Shown in pieces: positions 18,675 to 29,440 of a DNA stretch of 64,000 bases. Every line of letters starts with the position of its first letter. The first letter of the stretch is position 1. The notes under the pieces were generated by a model. The model did no database searches, was not told where the DNA came from, and saw nothing but the letters and a program-made list of their open reading frames with translations. The position numbers and the translations under genes were made by a program. This stretch comes from Paraglaciecola mesophila KMM 241 (lineage in GTDB: Bacteria > Pseudomonadota > Gammaproteobacteria > Enterobacterales > Alteromonadaceae). The stretch covers positions 166,835 through 230,834 of the forward strand of contig NZ_BAEP01000047.1 in assembly GCF_000315015.1 (NCBI RefSeq), written 5' to 3'.

Positions 18675-19454
18675 CTACTCTATACCAAACATTAATGCAG
18701 TCAGGATAAAGTCGAGTCCCAGCACTGCTAAAGATGAAAATACCACGGTTTCTGTGGTGGCTTTGCTTATCCCTTCCGAGGTAGGAACCGCATCGTAACC
18801 CTTAAATATAGCTATCCAAGTAATCACAAAGGCAAATACGATGGTTTTGATGATGCCGTTTACGACATCTTCGCTCCAGTCGACACTCGATTGCATGATA
18901 GACCAATAACTACCTACATCGACGCCTAACCAGTCAACACCGACTAAATGACCACCGAGTATACCTACTGCGCTGAAAATAAGAGCCAACATCGGCATTG
19001 AAATAATGCCAGCCCATAAACGCGGCGCAACTACGCGACGAAGTGGGTCTACGGCCATCATTTCTAAACTACTGAGTTGTTCGGTGGCTTTCATCAAGCC
19101 GATTTCTGCTGTTAAAGCAGAGCCAGCACGTCCAGCAAATAACAATGCTGTTACAACAGGACCTAATTCGCGCAGCAATGATAGTGCGACCATGGGACCT
19201 AAGCTACCTTCGGCGCCATAGTCTACCAATATGGTATAGCCTTGCAGCGCCATAACCATGCCAATGAACAATCCTGATACCACAATGATTAACAGTGACT
19301 GAACACCAACCACGTAAATTTGTTTTATTGTTAATGGCGTGTTTTTGACAAATTGAGGTTTGGCAATAATAGCTCCCATCAACATCAAAAAAGCACGCCC
19401 AAACGAACCGACTGTGTCGATTGTATTGCGTCCGATACTTGCCAACCACTGCAT
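18675..19454 (-). CDS. mlaE: MlaE, permease of the Mla phospholipid transporter
   Basis: 259-residue inner-membrane permease with about five membrane segments. Recognised by [76 protein letters not shown] (read as successive motifs) and the KGYDA cytoplasmic loop. Its stop/start junction with mlaF is immediate. Confidence 0.97.
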   Translation of the reverse strand: MQWLASIGRNTIDTVGSFGRAFLMLMGAIIAKPQFVKNTPLTIKQIYVVGVQSLLIIVVSGLFIGMVMALQGYTILVDYGAEGSLGPMVALSLLRELGPVVTALLFAGRAGSALTAEIGLMKATEQLSSLEMMAVDPLRRVVAPRLWAGIISMPMLALIFSAVGILGGHLVGVDWLGVDVGSYWSIMQSSVDWSEDVVNGIIKTIVFAFVITWIAIFKGYDAVPTSEGISKATTETVVFSSLAVLGLDFILTALMFGIE

Positions 19455-20252
19455 CTATTTGGCTCCTAGAAACGTTTGTTCAAGATCGTCAGCAGGATAA
19501 TGAAAAGGCACCGGGCCGTCTGCGTGTCCTTTCAAAAACTGTTGTACAAGTGGCGAGTCGCTCTGCTTTATTTGTTCGGGAGTACCGCTACCGATCACTT
19601 TTTTCTCTGCCAATATATAGATGTAATCCGCTATCGTGAGTACTTCAGTGACATCATGGGTCACAACCACACTAGTAAGTTGCAATGAGTCGTTTAACGC
19701 TTTTATTAATTTGACTAGCACACCCATCGAAATAGGATCCTGCCCAGCGAATGGCTCATCATACATAATAAGTTCTGGGTCAAGGGCAATCGCGCGGGCC
19801 AATGCCGCTCGGCGCGCCATACCACCAGACAACTCCGCTGGCATTAAGTCTGCCGCGCCGCGCAGACCCACCGCTTGCAGCTTCAATAGCACCAAAGTCT
19901 TAATCACTGACTCAGACAACTTAGTATGTTCACGTAGCGGAAATGCAATGTTATCGAATACTGTCATATCGGTGAACAACGCACCGCTTTGAAACAACAT
20001 GCTCATTTGACGCCTAACGGTGAACAAGCGATTTCGTTTCATGCTTTGAATAGACTCGCCCTTAAAGCGAATATCACCGCTGTCGGGTTTTAGTTGCCCG
20101 CCCATAAGGCGCAACATAGTGGTTTTACCAATACCACTTGGACCCATAATGGCGGTGGTTTTCCCTTTTACGATGCGCAAGGATATATCATCATAGATAA
20201 TACGACCGCTTCGCGAGAAGGTCAGGTTGTCTATTTCTAGCAAATTTTCCAT
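19455..20252 (-). CDS. mlaF: MlaF, ATPase of the Mla phospholipid transporter
   Basis: 265 residues (E. coli 269). Walker A GPSGIGKT, signature LSGGMARRAALARA, Walker B ELIMYDEPFAGQDP and the switch histidine in VVTHD are all intact. It powers retrograde or homeostatic lipid transport with MlaE, MlaD and MlaB. The ATG at 20252 (MENLLEIDNLTF) is chosen over an upstream in-frame start at 20348, since family members begin here. First gene of the mla operon; divergent from yrbG across about 320 bases that must hold both promoters. Confidence 0.96.
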   Translation of the reverse strand: MENLLEIDNLTFSRSGRIIYDDISLRIVKGKTTAIMGPSGIGKTTMLRLMGGQLKPDSGDIRFKGESIQSMKRNRLFTVRRQMSMLFQSGALFTDMTVFDNIAFPLREHTKLSESVIKTLVLLKLQAVGLRGAADLMPAELSGGMARRAALARAIALDPELIMYDEPFAGQDPISMGVLVKLIKALNDSLQLTSVVVTHDVTEVLTIADYIYILAEKKVIGSGTPEQIKQSDSPLVQQFLKGHADGPVPFHYPADDLEQTFLGAK

Positions 20253-20572
20253 TAAGCCTGTTGTCTTCCTATCAGATGAACCAAATACTAATAATATAGG
20301 GTTGTGGTAATTGGTGACATTATATGTTTTTTCAAGGGCAAACCTCAAAACCTAAAAGTAACAAGTTATATTCGTATTTTTAGAACGTTATCTAGGCCGC
20401 TCAAACTATTAAACATAATGGTGTCAACTAACGTATTACTAAGATGACCTGATGAATGGTTTTTTCGTTCATTTTTAATTAGGTAGCGCTGGTTTATTTG
20501 TCACACAATGAATAGGCAAAGGCAGTGCTTTTTGCGACAATTAGATATTGGTATAAAAACAAGTGAGTTTTC

Positions 20573-21535
20573 GTGATAGTTGAAGCGTTATTATTTTTGT
20601 TGTGGTTAGTTGTATTAAGTTGGGGCGCAGATAGATTCGTATTCGGCTCATCTGCGTTAGCGAGAAATATGGGTATTTCGCCCATGATTATCGGCTTAAC
20701 CATAGTCGCTATGGGGTCTTCAGCGCCAGAAATCATGGTTTCTGCCACTGCATCGCTTAACGGCAACACAGATACGGCCATAGGCAATGCGATAGGCTCT
20801 AATATCACTAACATCGCCTTAGTGCTGGGCTTAACCGCTTTACTGAAACCCTTGACGGTAGCCTCGACGACGTTAAAACGTGAAATGCCGGTGATGCTCG
20901 GCGTGTCTCTGCTCGCCACTTACTTCTTGGCTGATTTATATTTGTCGCTGAATGAAGGCATAGTGCTGTTTATCTTATTCTTTTTTACCATAGGCGGTTT
21001 GGCGTGGATGTCATACCACATGGAAAAGGGCGACCCTTTAGAGCAAGAGACTCACGACGAAGTGCCAGATGGTGTGCCGACAAAAAGCGCGGTGATTTGG
21101 TTGTTAGTGGGTTTGGTTTTATTGCCGCTCAGTGCGCATTTCATGGTTGAATCAGCGGTCGAAATAGCTCGCCACTTTGGCCTAAGTGACTTGGTGATTG
21201 GTTTGACCATTATTGCCATTGGTACCAGCCTGCCGGAATTGGCTGCCAGCATTGCTGGTGTGCTAAAAGGGGAAGATGATCTCGCCTTAGGTAACATCAT
21301 TGGCTCGAATATATTCAACATATTGGCAGTCATGGCCATGCCTGGTTTGATATCGCCTGGGGCTGTGGACCCAGATGCAGCAAGTCGAGATATTTACACC
21401 ATGCTGGGCTTGAGCATTTTGTTGGTCCTGTTTTGTTTCAATATAAGAGGCTCTCGCCGGATTAATCGTTATGAAGCTGTCGCTTTTCTAGGCTGCTTTG
21501 TCGCTTATCAATACTTTGTTTTCAACCAAGGTTAG
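20573..21535 (+). CDS. yrbG: CaCA-family Na+/Ca2+ (or K+) antiporter YrbG
   Basis: 320-residue inner-membrane protein with about ten membrane segments. Two inverted alpha repeats are visible: MGSSAPEIMVSATA with GNAIGSNITNI, and GTSLPELAASIAG with GNIIGSNIFNI. These carry the ion-binding acidic and asparagine residues of cation/Ca2+ exchangers. The GTG start at 20573 has only a weak ribosome binding site. First gene of the plus-strand block yrbG-kdsD-kdsC-lptCAB, as in E. coli. Confidence 0.93.
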   Translation: MIVEALLFLLWLVVLSWGADRFVFGSSALARNMGISPMIIGLTIVAMGSSAPEIMVSATASLNGNTDTAIGNAIGSNITNIALVLGLTALLKPLTVASTTLKREMPVMLGVSLLATYFLADLYLSLNEGIVLFILFFFTIGGLAWMSYHMEKGDPLEQETHDEVPDGVPTKSAVIWLLVGLVLLPLSAHFMVESAVEIARHFGLSDLVIGLTIIAIGTSLPELAASIAGVLKGEDDLALGNIIGSNIFNILAVMAMPGLISPGAVDPDAASRDIYTMLGLSILLVLFCFNIRGSRRINRYEAVAFLGCFVAYQYFVFNQG

Positions 21536-21541
21536 TGCCGC

Positions 21542-22513
21542 ATGAGTCAGCAAGAGTATATTCAGTCAGCCCTGCGAGTGCTTGAAATCGAAGGACAGGC
21601 AATTAAGCAGTTATCCCAATATATTGACGACAGTTTTATTGCAGCATGCGAGCTCATGAAAAACTGCAAAGGCAAAGTGGTTGTTTGCGGTATGGGTAAA
21701 TCTGGTCATATAGGGCATAAGATATCCGCGACGTTAGCGAGTACTGGAACGCCTGCATTTTTCATGCACCCAGGGGAGGCAAATCACGGTGACCTAGGCA
21801 TGCTTACAGAGCAAGATGTTCTGCTGGCGATTTCTAATTCAGGTGAAACATCTGAGCTGTTGGCGTTATTGCCGGTGGTGAAACGTCGTGGCATTGCCAT
21901 TATTGCTATGTCGAATAACCCTAGTAGTTCTTTGGGTAAGCATGCCGACGTCAATTTGTGTATTAAGGTTGAAAAAGAGGCCTGTTCATTAGGCCTAGCG
22001 CCAACGGCGAGCACCACGGCAACTCTAGTCATGGGAGATGCGCTGGCGGTGGCACTGTTAGATGCTCGAGGCTTCACGCCGGATGATTTTGCACTTTCCC
22101 ATCCTGGAGGTGCGCTTGGGCGCAAGCTTTTACTTAAGCTTGATGACATCATGTGCCAAGGTGAGCTGATGCCTTTGGTTGGCACTACACAAACCATTAG
22201 CCAAGCGCTACTTGAAATATCACGCAAAGGGCTAGGTATGGCGGGTATCGTAGGCGATGACGGGAGTTTGCTGGGTATTTTTACTGACGGTGATTTACGC
22301 CGGGTACTGGATGCCAGAGTCGATATCCACACAGTCAGTATTGAAAGTGTTATGACCGCAAATTGCGTCACGGCATCTCAAGAAACCTTAGCTGCTGAGG
22401 TATTAAACGTTATGCAGAAACGCAAAATCAGTTCACTTTTTATTGTTGATGACAATCACCAACCGGTTGGTGCTATCAACATGCAAACCTTGTTATCAGC
22501 TGGAGTGATATAA
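21542..22513 (+). CDS. kdsD: D-arabinose 5-phosphate isomerase
   Basis: 323 residues. Converts ribulose 5-phosphate to arabinose 5-phosphate, the first step toward Kdo for LPS. An N-terminal SIS domain (GMGKSGHIGHKISATLASTGTPAFFMHPGEA, read as motifs; SNSGETSE; histidine in LSHPGGALGR) is followed by two CBS motifs (about 205-323). The stop overlaps the kdsC start by one base. Confidence 0.96.
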   Translation: MSQQEYIQSALRVLEIEGQAIKQLSQYIDDSFIAACELMKNCKGKVVVCGMGKSGHIGHKISATLASTGTPAFFMHPGEANHGDLGMLTEQDVLLAISNSGETSELLALLPVVKRRGIAIIAMSNNPSSSLGKHADVNLCIKVEKEACSLGLAPTASTTATLVMGDALAVALLDARGFTPDDFALSHPGGALGRKLLLKLDDIMCQGELMPLVGTTQTISQALLEISRKGLGMAGIVGDDGSLLGIFTDGDLRRVLDARVDIHTVSIESVMTANCVTASQETLAAEVLNVMQKRKISSLFIVDDNHQPVGAINMQTLLSAGVI

Positions 22514-23067
22514 TGGGCGACATTAATACGTTATATGGTGCTAAGTCATCCTCGTTAATGGACAAGCTTTCCCGCATTAAATTACTGGTTTGTGATGTAG
22601 ACGGGGTTTTCTCCGACGGTCGCATATACATGGGCAATGACGGCGAAGAATTGAAAGCGTTTCATACCCGTGACGGTTTTGGGGTCAAAGCCTTATTAAA
22701 CATAGGTGTGCATGTCGCGGTTATTACCGGACGCGAATCAAAAATAGTGCACAAACGTATGTCTGCGTTAGGGGTCGAGCATATTATTCAAGGTTGTGAA
22801 CAGAAAAACGATGCGCTTTTGGCGTTGCAGCGCCAGTTGAATATAGGTAAAGAAGCTACCGCTTCTATTGGTGATGATATGCCTGATGTAGGAATGTTTA
22901 CCTTAAGTCACGTCGCCGTTGCGACACACGATGCACATCCGTTTGTTCAGAAACAAGCTTTGTATGTTACTCAAATCAATGGTGGCTTTGGTGCTGTGCG
23001 CGAAATTTGCGACCTGATTTTGCATGCCAAAGGTAAATTAAATAAAGTCAGTGGTAGTAGCGTATGA
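22513..23067 (+). CDS. kdsC: 3-deoxy-D-manno-octulosonate 8-phosphate phosphatase
   Basis: 184-residue HAD phosphatase releasing Kdo from Kdo-8-phosphate. Motif I is D28/D30 in VCDVDGVFSDG, motif II is VITGRES, and the late acidic motif is GDDMPD. Overlaps both neighbours (kdsD by one base, lptC by four), indicating coupled translation. Confidence 0.96.
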   Translation: MGDINTLYGAKSSSLMDKLSRIKLLVCDVDGVFSDGRIYMGNDGEELKAFHTRDGFGVKALLNIGVHVAVITGRESKIVHKRMSALGVEHIIQGCEQKNDALLALQRQLNIGKEATASIGDDMPDVGMFTLSHVAVATHDAHPFVQKQALYVTQINGGFGAVREICDLILHAKGKLNKVSGSSV

Positions 23068-23627
23068 ATCGAGTCACCCTCAGCATTGGGTTATTGTTTT
23101 TATTAGTCATCGCCATCAACTTACCTGACTGGCTAGCTGACGAGGACTTAATACCGCAAACTGAAACCGAATCTGCTTGGCAACCAAACTACCAAGCTAG
23201 TGAAATGTTAAGCACTCTATTTGATAAAGACGGCGGTTTGAGTCATCAGGTCTTTGCTACCAAAATGGAGCACTTTGATTTGCTCGGTTTTACCTTATTC
23301 AAAGAGCCTCAATACACTATATTTGTTGAGTCACAGACTGCGCCTTGGCAGGTATCAGCCAAAGACGGCACTTTGTATGAAGACAATCGGATCCAATTAG
23401 AGAATAATGTCGAGATACGTAATCAAGATGAGCAAGGATTTGCTCGTAGCATTCGCACGGACTTCATCGAGATAAACTTGATCGATAAAACCATGGAGTC
23501 TGACCAACCAGTAAAAATATTTGGTCAGCACTATGTCATCAACAGTAACGGCTTTAAAGCCAATTTAACGACCCAACAATATGAGCTACTTGATCATGTG
23601 CAAACCATTTATCAACCTCAGCCTTAG
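23064..23627 (+). CDS. lptC: LptC, LPS transport bitopic protein
   Basis: 187 residues. One N-terminal membrane segment (LSIGLLFLLVIAINLP) is followed by a periplasmic beta-jellyroll domain. LptC receives LPS from LptB2FG and passes it to LptA. The ATG overlaps the kdsC stop (ATGA), and the 3' end overlaps lptA by about 32 bases, the same arrangement as in E. coli. Confidence 0.93.
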   Translation: MNRVTLSIGLLFLLVIAINLPDWLADEDLIPQTETESAWQPNYQASEMLSTLFDKDGGLSHQVFATKMEHFDLLGFTLFKEPQYTIFVESQTAPWQVSAKDGTLYEDNRIQLENNVEIRNQDEQGFARSIRTDFIEINLIDKTMESDQPVKIFGQHYVINSNGFKANLTTQQYELLDHVQTIYQPQP

Positions 23628-24189
23628 CTTAGTTGCCTTAGCAACATTATCATTTTCCCCATTAAGCATGGCTGGCAAAGAAGATTTCACGCAAGCGATA
23701 AAAGTGGACTCAAAGTTCCAGTTTGGGGACGGTAAAACTAAAAAGTCTATCTTTCGAGAAGACGTGCACATCAATCAAGGTAGTTTGAATGTGTATGCCG
23801 ATGAAGTAGAAGTCGACGCGAGTAAGGGCGAAGGCAACGAAGTTTTCATCGCGACGGGTAGCCCGGCTAAATATTCTCAGCAACAAGAGCAAGGCGGCAG
23901 TATTGAGGCATCAGCTAATCGCATAGAATATCGCAGAGATTTACGCACACTAACCTTAGAAGGCGATGCACAGCTGAAGCAGAACAATAGCAGTGTAAAA
24001 GGTGAGTCGATTGTGTTTAACATGGAACTTGAGCAAATTGTCGCGCAAGGAGAGGGCGAAAGTAAAAACAGCGGTCGAGTCACGACTATTTTCCAACCAG
24101 CCAAGAAATCAGCGAGTAGTAAAAAGCAAACAGACGCGAAAAAGTCCACTGATACAAATGTGAAACCAAAACAGGATGAAACTCCATAA
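23596..24189 (+). CDS. lptA: LptA, periplasmic LPS-bridge protein
   Basis: 197 residues from the ATG at 23596, with a signal peptide ([16 protein letters not shown]..., cut near SMA-GKED). The mature part is an OstA-like jellyroll: [29 protein letters not shown] and [14 protein letters not shown] (read as successive motifs), then [24 protein letters not shown]. The Lys/Ser-rich tail (about 170-197) is probably disordered. An in-frame ATG at 23581 is possible but would lengthen the polar start. The stop overlaps the lptB ATG. Confidence 0.94.
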   Translation: MCKPFINLSLSLVALATLSFSPLSMAGKEDFTQAIKVDSKFQFGDGKTKKSIFREDVHINQGSLNVYADEVEVDASKGEGNEVFIATGSPAKYSQQQEQGGSIEASANRIEYRRDLRTLTLEGDAQLKQNNSSVKGESIVFNMELEQIVAQGEGESKNSGRVTTIFQPAKKSASSKKQTDAKKSTDTNVKPKQDETP

Positions 24190-24914
24190 TGGCGACGTTA
24201 AAAGCCTCGCATTTGGCTAAATCTTATAAATCGCGTCAAGTTGTGCGTGATGTCAGCCTCGAAGTATCCACAGGCCAAATTGTCGGTTTACTTGGGCCAA
24301 ATGGAGCAGGAAAAACCACCACGTTTTATATGATTGTTGGTTTGGTCCCCTTAGATAAGGGAGAAATAAGTATAGATCAGCAAGATCTTACCCTACAGCC
24401 CATGCACATGCGCGCTCGTCTAGGGATTGGCTACTTACCTCAAGAAGCCTCTATTTTTCGGAAACTAACAGTCCATCAAAATTTGATGGCCATCTTGCAG
24501 ACACGCAAAGAGCTCAGTGCAGAGCAAAGAGAACAGCAAGCGGATTCATTATTAGATGAGTTCAATATCAATCATATCCGTAACAGTGCAGGTATGAGTT
24601 TGTCTGGTGGCGAGCGCCGCAGGGTTGAAATAGCGCGAGCGCTTGCAGCTGATCCAGAATTTATTCTGCTCGATGAGCCGTTTGCCGGTGTTGATCCTAT
24701 TTCAGTTAATGATATTAAAAAAATTATTCAACATTTGCGTGACCGTGGTATTGGTGTTTTGATAACCGACCACAATGTAAGAGAGACGCTCGATGTGTGT
24801 GAGAAAGCTTATATTGTCAGTCATGGTGAACTCATCGCTTCTGGCACGGCAGAAGAAGTATTAAGTGATCAACGTGTAAGAGATGTATACCTAGGCGAAC
24901 AATTCAGGCTATAG
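24189..24914 (+). CDS. lptB: LptB, ATPase of the LPS exporter
   Basis: 241 residues, the E. coli length. Walker [11 protein letters not shown]-loop YLPQEASIF, signature [15 protein letters not shown], Walker [14 protein letters not shown] and the switch histidine in [11 protein letters not shown] are intact. It extracts LPS from the inner membrane with LptFG and LptC. Last gene of the LPS block before rpoN, with a 122-base gap. Confidence 0.98.
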   Translation: MATLKASHLAKSYKSRQVVRDVSLEVSTGQIVGLLGPNGAGKTTTFYMIVGLVPLDKGEISIDQQDLTLQPMHMRARLGIGYLPQEASIFRKLTVHQNLMAILQTRKELSAEQREQQADSLLDEFNINHIRNSAGMSLSGGERRRVEIARALAADPEFILLDEPFAGVDPISVNDIKKIIQHLRDRGIGVLITDHNVRETLDVCEKAYIVSHGELIASGTAEEVLSDQRVRDVYLGEQFRL

Positions 24915-25036
24915 TTAAGCTGAAAAAGCCGCTCATTTTATCGAGATTATACTCAGGCGCTTGGTGAGACATTTACAGTCAATCGAATCAACCACAGCAT
25001 ATTTATTAGTTTGCAACGGACAGAATAAAGAAGTAA

Positions 25037-26530
25037 ATGAAACCCTCTTTACAATTAAAATTTAGTCAATCACTCACTATGACGCCACAGTTACAGCAAG
25101 CTATTCGTTTGTTGCAACTGTCTACGTTAGATTTACAGCAAGAAATTCAAGAAGCCTTGGATTCGAACCCGCTGTTGGAAATTGAAGAGCCTACGGATCA
25201 GGAATCCGGCGATAGTGCGTTAAATGACAATTCCCTCGACCCGTCATCTAAAGATACCAATGAAATAGTTGATACCAGCAGTGACAACTTAGACTCAAGT
25301 GAAGCATTCGAGAAAAACGAAATCCCAGAAGACTTACCTACGGATACCACATGGGATGAGTACATCAGCGCTTCTTCTGCTCCTGCATCTAGCATATCAA
25401 GTGGTGCCGGCGGTGATGACGAACAAATCTTTCAGGGCGAAACCACAGATAACATTCAAGATCATTTGCTGTGGCAAATGCGTTTAACCCACTTTAGTGA
25501 TACCGATATCGCGATTGCGACAGCGATTATTGATTCTATCGATGAGTCTGGTTATTTAACCATGAGCGCTGAAGATGTTTTGGCCAGCATGGATGATGAA
25601 GAAATAGAGCTCGATGAAGTGGAATGCGTACTTAAGCGTATTCAAATGTTCGACCCAATTGGGTCTGGCTCTCGTACACCACAAGAATGCTTATTAGTGC
25701 AATTGCGTCAGTTTGCTCCTGATACACCCTGGTTAGAAGAAGCGAAGACATTGATTGGCGAATATGCCGACCTTTTGGCAAGCAAGGATTACCGCACTTT
25801 GATGCGTAAATCTCGCCTTAAAGAGGATGATTTGCGCGAGGTTATGCGTTTACTTAAAACGCTTAATCCACGTCCAGGCAGCGCCTTAATTAAAGGTGAG
25901 GCAGAATATGTTATACCTGATGTGTCAGTGAGTAAGAAGAATGGTCGTTGGACAGTAGAACTTAACCCTGACAGTTTACCGAAATTGAACGTCAATCAGC
26001 AGTATGCTGCGATGAGTCGTAGTGCAAAAAACACCAGTGACAGTCAATTTATTCGCTCACATATGCAAGAAGCCAAATGGTTTATTAAAAGTGTTGAGAG
26101 TCGAAACGATACATTATTAAAAGTGTCAAACTGCATAGTACAGCAGCAAATGGGCTTTTTTGAACATGGGCCTGAGATGATGAAGCCTATGGTACTAAAC
26201 GATGTAGCCGAAATGGTGGATATGCATGAATCTACAATTTCCCGTGTTACCACCCAAAAGTATATGCATACCCCTAGAGGTATATTTGAGCTGAAATATT
26301 TCTTCTCAAGCCATGTTGCAACTGAGACAGGCGGAGAGTGCTCGTCAACGGCGATACGCGCATTGATTAAAAAGCTGGTCGCAGCTGAAAAACCAAGCAA
26401 GCCGTTAAGTGACAGCAAGATTGCTCAATTGTTGGCCGATCAAGGTATCATGGTTGCTCGGCGAACAATAGCAAAGTACCGGGAATCTCTGATGATACCC
26501 CCGTCGAACCAACGAAAAAGCCTATTGTAG
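25037..26530 (+). CDS. rpoN: RNA polymerase sigma-54 factor
   Basis: 497 residues. Region I begins with [20 protein letters not shown] (activator interaction). An acidic, Ser/Asp-rich region II spans about 50-120. The core-binding and DNA-binding regions follow, with a helix-turn-helix near [17 protein letters not shown], and the RpoN box [10 protein letters not shown] lies at about 474-483, contacting the -24 element. The downstream hpf-ptsN-rapZ-npr order is the E. coli rpoN operon. Confidence 0.98.
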   Translation: MKPSLQLKFSQSLTMTPQLQQAIRLLQLSTLDLQQEIQEALDSNPLLEIEEPTDQESGDSALNDNSLDPSSKDTNEIVDTSSDNLDSSEAFEKNEIPEDLPTDTTWDEYISASSAPASSISSGAGGDDEQIFQGETTDNIQDHLLWQMRLTHFSDTDIAIATAIIDSIDESGYLTMSAEDVLASMDDEEIELDEVECVLKRIQMFDPIGSGSRTPQECLLVQLRQFAPDTPWLEEAKTLIGEYADLLASKDYRTLMRKSRLKEDDLREVMRLLKTLNPRPGSALIKGEAEYVIPDVSVSKKNGRWTVELNPDSLPKLNVNQQYAAMSRSAKNTSDSQFIRSHMQEAKWFIKSVESRNDTLLKVSNCIVQQQMGFFEHGPEMMKPMVLNDVAEMVDMHESTISRVTTQKYMHTPRGIFELKYFFSSHVATETGGECSSTAIRALIKKLVAAEKPSKPLSDSKIAQLLADQGIMVARRTIAKYRESLMIPPSNQRKSLL

Positions 26531-26555
26531 GCTGATTAAAGAAGGAAGAGGCGAT

Positions 26556-26843
26556 ATGCAAATTAATATTACTGGTCACCATGTGGATGTAACCGATTCA
26601 CTAAAAGATTATGTCGATACTAAATTTACCAAGCTCGAGCGACACTTCGATCAGATCAACAATGTTCACGTTATTCTCAATGTAGAAAAGCTCAACCAAA
26701 AAGCGGAAGCGACAATACATTTGAATGGGGCAGATGTATTTGCCACCATGGAACACAACGACATGTATGCGGCAATAGATGGCCTAATCGATAAACTCGA
26801 TCGGCAAGTTATCAAGCATAAAGAAAAAGCTAAACGCCATTAA
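26556..26843 (+). CDS. hpf: Short ribosome hibernation-promoting factor
   Basis: 95 residues, short-form HPF/YhbH. It occupies the 30S decoding centre and promotes 100S ribosome dimers in stationary phase in E. coli. The start MQINITGHHVDVTDSLKDYV, the central HVILNVEK strand and the basic C-terminal helix (DRQVIKHKEKAKRH) fit. Lacks the long-form dimerisation domain. Preceded by GAAGGAAGAGG-like sequence, a good ribosome binding site. Confidence 0.96.
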   Translation: MQINITGHHVDVTDSLKDYVDTKFTKLERHFDQINNVHVILNVEKLNQKAEATIHLNGADVFATMEHNDMYAAIDGLIDKLDRQVIKHKEKAKRH

Positions 26844-26858
26844 CCCATCAGGTAAATA

Positions 26859-27302
26859 ATGGAAATATCAAATATTCTTCACCCTGACTGCGTCGTATGC
26901 GCAGTTCAGGGTTCTAGTAAAAAGCGCATTTTAGAGCTTATTAGTCAATTGGCATCTGAGCATCTTGTTGAAGTAGACCAAGCGACAATTTTATCCAGTT
27001 TAGCGGGGCGCGAGAAAATGGGGTGTACGGGTATAGGTGGTGGTATAGCACTACCACATGGCCGTATAAAAGGGTTAGAGTCAGCCCTAGGGGTGCTTGT
27101 AACGTGTCAACCACCGGTCCAGTATGACGCCATCGATAACATGCCGGTGGATATCTTCTTTGCTATTTTAGTACCAGAGGAAAAGGCCCAAGAGCACCTA
27201 CAAACCTTGTCGGCGATAGCCAAAAAATTCGTCGATAAAGACATTTTAAATCGTTTGCGCAGTGCAACCACAGACCAAGAATTATTTCAGGTACTCAGTT
27301 AA
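26859..27302 (+). CDS. ptsN: Nitrogen-regulatory PTS EIIA component
   Basis: 147 residues. Phosphate acceptor of the nitrogen PTS (PtsP-NPr-EIIANtr), regulating potassium homeostasis and other targets. The phosphorylated histidine is H67 in GGIALPHGR, and [19 protein letters not shown] and [11 protein letters not shown] are family segments. Two bases separate it from rapZ. Confidence 0.96.
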   Translation: MEISNILHPDCVVCAVQGSSKKRILELISQLASEHLVEVDQATILSSLAGREKMGCTGIGGGIALPHGRIKGLESALGVLVTCQPPVQYDAIDNMPVDIFFAILVPEEKAQEHLQTLSAIAKKFVDKDILNRLRSATTDQELFQVLS

Positions 27303-27304
27303 TT

Positions 27305-28150
27305 ATGAAGCTTATTATCATCAGTGGGCGTTCAGGCTCAGGGAAGTCCATAGTCTTACGGTCACTAGAAGATTTAGGCTATTACTGCGTTGATAATATC
27401 CCCGTCAACTTATTGCCTACTTTGACCCATACAGTCGCTGACGAGTACGATCAGGTAGCGGTCAGTATTGACGTGCGAAATTTACCCAAAGATCCCAACG
27501 AATTGGTGGAAATACTCGACTACTTGCCGTCAACGTGGGAAATGACCATATTGTATTTGGATGCAAGCGATGACGTACTGATTAAGCGTTTCAGTGAAAC
27601 CCGCCGCTTGCATCCGCTGTCGAAGCAAAACAAATCATTGTCTGGTGCCATTCAAGCAGAAAGCCAGTTATTGGCGCCGATAGCCGAACGTGCAGATTTA
27701 TATATAGACACAGACCAGCTATCAATTCACCAGCTGGCCGAATTGGTGCGCGAACGCATTTTAGGCAAAAAAAGCTCTCGATTAGTTTTGGTTTTTGAAA
27801 GCTTCGGTTTTAAACACGGCATTCCTAAAGATGCGGATTATGTATTTGATGCGCGTTTCTTACCCAACCCTCACTGGGAGCCAGATTTAAAACCACTTAC
27901 TGGACTTGATTCCCCCGTCGAGATTTTTCTTGGCTCACAGCCCATAGTGACTAAATTTATATGGCAAATTCAGAATCTCATTTCTACTTGGTTGCCACAC
28001 TTAGAGCGGAATAATCGTAGCTATGTGACAATCGCCATAGGGTGTACTGGCGGTCAGCATCGCTCTGTGTACGTGGTAGAAATGTTAGCCAAAACATTTA
28101 GTACCTCGCATCCTGATGTGCAAATACGCCATCGCGAGTTGAACCGATGA
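27305..28150 (+). CDS. rapZ: RNase adapter protein RapZ
   Basis: 281 residues. In E. coli RapZ binds the sRNA GlmZ and directs it to RNase E, tuning glucosamine-6-phosphate synthase. Walker A GRSGSGKS (8-15), [22 protein letters not shown] and the C-terminal [12 protein letters not shown] (RNA-binding/phosphate loop) are clear. Overlaps npr by four bases. Confidence 0.97.
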   Translation: MKLIIISGRSGSGKSIVLRSLEDLGYYCVDNIPVNLLPTLTHTVADEYDQVAVSIDVRNLPKDPNELVEILDYLPSTWEMTILYLDASDDVLIKRFSETRRLHPLSKQNKSLSGAIQAESQLLAPIAERADLYIDTDQLSIHQLAELVRERILGKKSSRLVLVFESFGFKHGIPKDADYVFDARFLPNPHWEPDLKPLTGLDSPVEIFLGSQPIVTKFIWQIQNLISTWLPHLERNNRSYVTIAIGCTGGQHRSVYVVEMLAKTFSTSHPDVQIRHRELNR

Positions 28151-28425
28151 GTGAGCGATTAGAGAAAACTCTACTCATAGTGAATAAATTAGGGTTGCAT
28201 GCCAGAGCTGCGACTCAATTGGTCAAGCTTGCAAATCAATTTGAAGCTGAAGTCACTATTGTTCAGGATGATAAAAGTGCCTCGGCTAGCAGCGTACTAG
28301 GCTTAATGATGTTAGAGAGTTGCCAAGGCAAAGAAATTCAAGTGATTTCAGAAGGTAAAGACGCGCAACAAGCGATGGACGCTGTTGAAGAGCTGATTGT
28401 CGGCAAATTCAACGAAAGCGAATAA
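28147..28425 (+). CDS. ptsO: Nitrogen PTS phosphocarrier NPr
   Basis: 92-residue HPr-like phosphocarrier (npr/ptsO) that passes phosphate from EINtr to PtsN. Active histidine H18 lies in [14 protein letters not shown]. The serine region [13 protein letters not shown] is present. Last gene of the rpoN operon; no obvious hairpin follows in the 108 bases before the converging nuclease gene. Confidence 0.95.
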   Translation: MSERLEKTLLIVNKLGLHARAATQLVKLANQFEAEVTIVQDDKSASASSVLGLMMLESCQGKEIQVISEGKDAQQAMDAVEELIVGKFNESE

Positions 28426-28533
28426 TCAGCCAGATTCAATTCAACTTTATCGCGCACTTCAACTTAGACTTTTTCCGCTCATCTGAACGTTCTACTCATT
28501 AATCATTTTAGATTGAAACGTGCGGTTGGATTA

Positions 28534-29304
28534 TCAGCAACCCAATTGGCTGCTCAATCCACCTAAACGTGTTTCAACCGCATATTCTTTGCTGCCGGTC
28601 ATTTCTGGGAATATGTTCAAACCGCTGCGACTTTCTACGTTATCAATCGTGACCTCTTTGCTGCAGTAGTCATCGGCTCTCGCGCTATTTTGCTCCATGA
28701 CATAGGCGGACGCCCTCACATAACCCGCTTGGTTTATTGTCGCGACAATTTTGAAATAGCCAGAAGGAATAGTGTGACTTTCATCTGCACCGGGAAGCGA
28801 AGCAAAAAAGCTTTCATACAACGGGCCTGTTACCACATAAACGGATTCTCCGCTGCGGGCTAAAACGCGTACTGCAGACTCTAATCGGACCCATGGGCCT
28901 TGATTTAAATTAGAGCTCTGGGGGGTAATATTTGATAGATAGTTTGTACTGCGCCAATCAGCGGTATTGCTCACACTTGCCAATGGAACTTGGTGTCCGC
29001 GATCGGTACGAATAAGAGCGTGAGCATCGTTATAGTCTGCGGTTTCTAGCGTGTACTCGCGCTTTAAATCTGGATCAGAGCGCCAACTGCGTGAACGACT
29101 AGGGCCGTCTATCGTTTGCGTGGTCACTTTATATGCGGCCCAATCGGCAAACTTTGTTTGCTGATTATTGCTTATGGTGTAAATGGAGCGCTCAAGTAAG
29201 TCATTGCTGTCAGGAGCACCTGTCGGGCAGCCTAAAGAGCTACACACATTGGCGTACCCGGCATTACAGAAAAATGCCAGTATTAATACAAAGTAGGACT
29301 TCAT
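28534..29304 (-). CDS. Exported DNA/RNA non-specific endonuclease (DRGH family)
   Basis: 256 residues with a signal peptide (cut near GYA-NVC). The beta-beta-alpha-metal nuclease motif DRGHQ (101-105, catalytic H104) and the metal-ligand region NITPQSSNLNQGPW with N134 are intact, as in Serratia nuclease. Cysteines near both ends suggest disulfides. Extracellular nucleic-acid degradation for nutrients or biofilm turnover is inferred. Single gene, with no immunity partner visible, so a toxin role is unlikely. Confidence 0.9.
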   Translation of the reverse strand: MKSYFVLILAFFCNAGYANVCSSLGCPTGAPDSNDLLERSIYTISNNQQTKFADWAAYKVTTQTIDGPSRSRSWRSDPDLKREYTLETADYNDAHALIRTDRGHQVPLASVSNTADWRSTNYLSNITPQSSNLNQGPWVRLESAVRVLARSGESVYVVTGPLYESFFASLPGADESHTIPSGYFKIVATINQAGYVRASAYVMEQNSARADDYCSKEVTIDNVESRSGLNIFPEMTGSKEYAVETRLGGLSSQLGC

Positions 29305-29440
29305 TAACGTTACTCGGGTTAAACTCTACACGTACATCAGTGCGTAGATCATACCTCAAGAGCGCAATAAAACCGTTACACTTATATGAAATTATTCAGT
29401 TAATTTAATGGCTTAATAATATTGATGAGCAGGAGTCAGT

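Noticed and set aside
28534..29304. Nuclease as a toxin of a polymorphic toxin or contact-dependent system
   Set aside because: It has a plain signal peptide, no delivery domain and no small immunity gene beside it; a secreted nutritional nuclease fits better.
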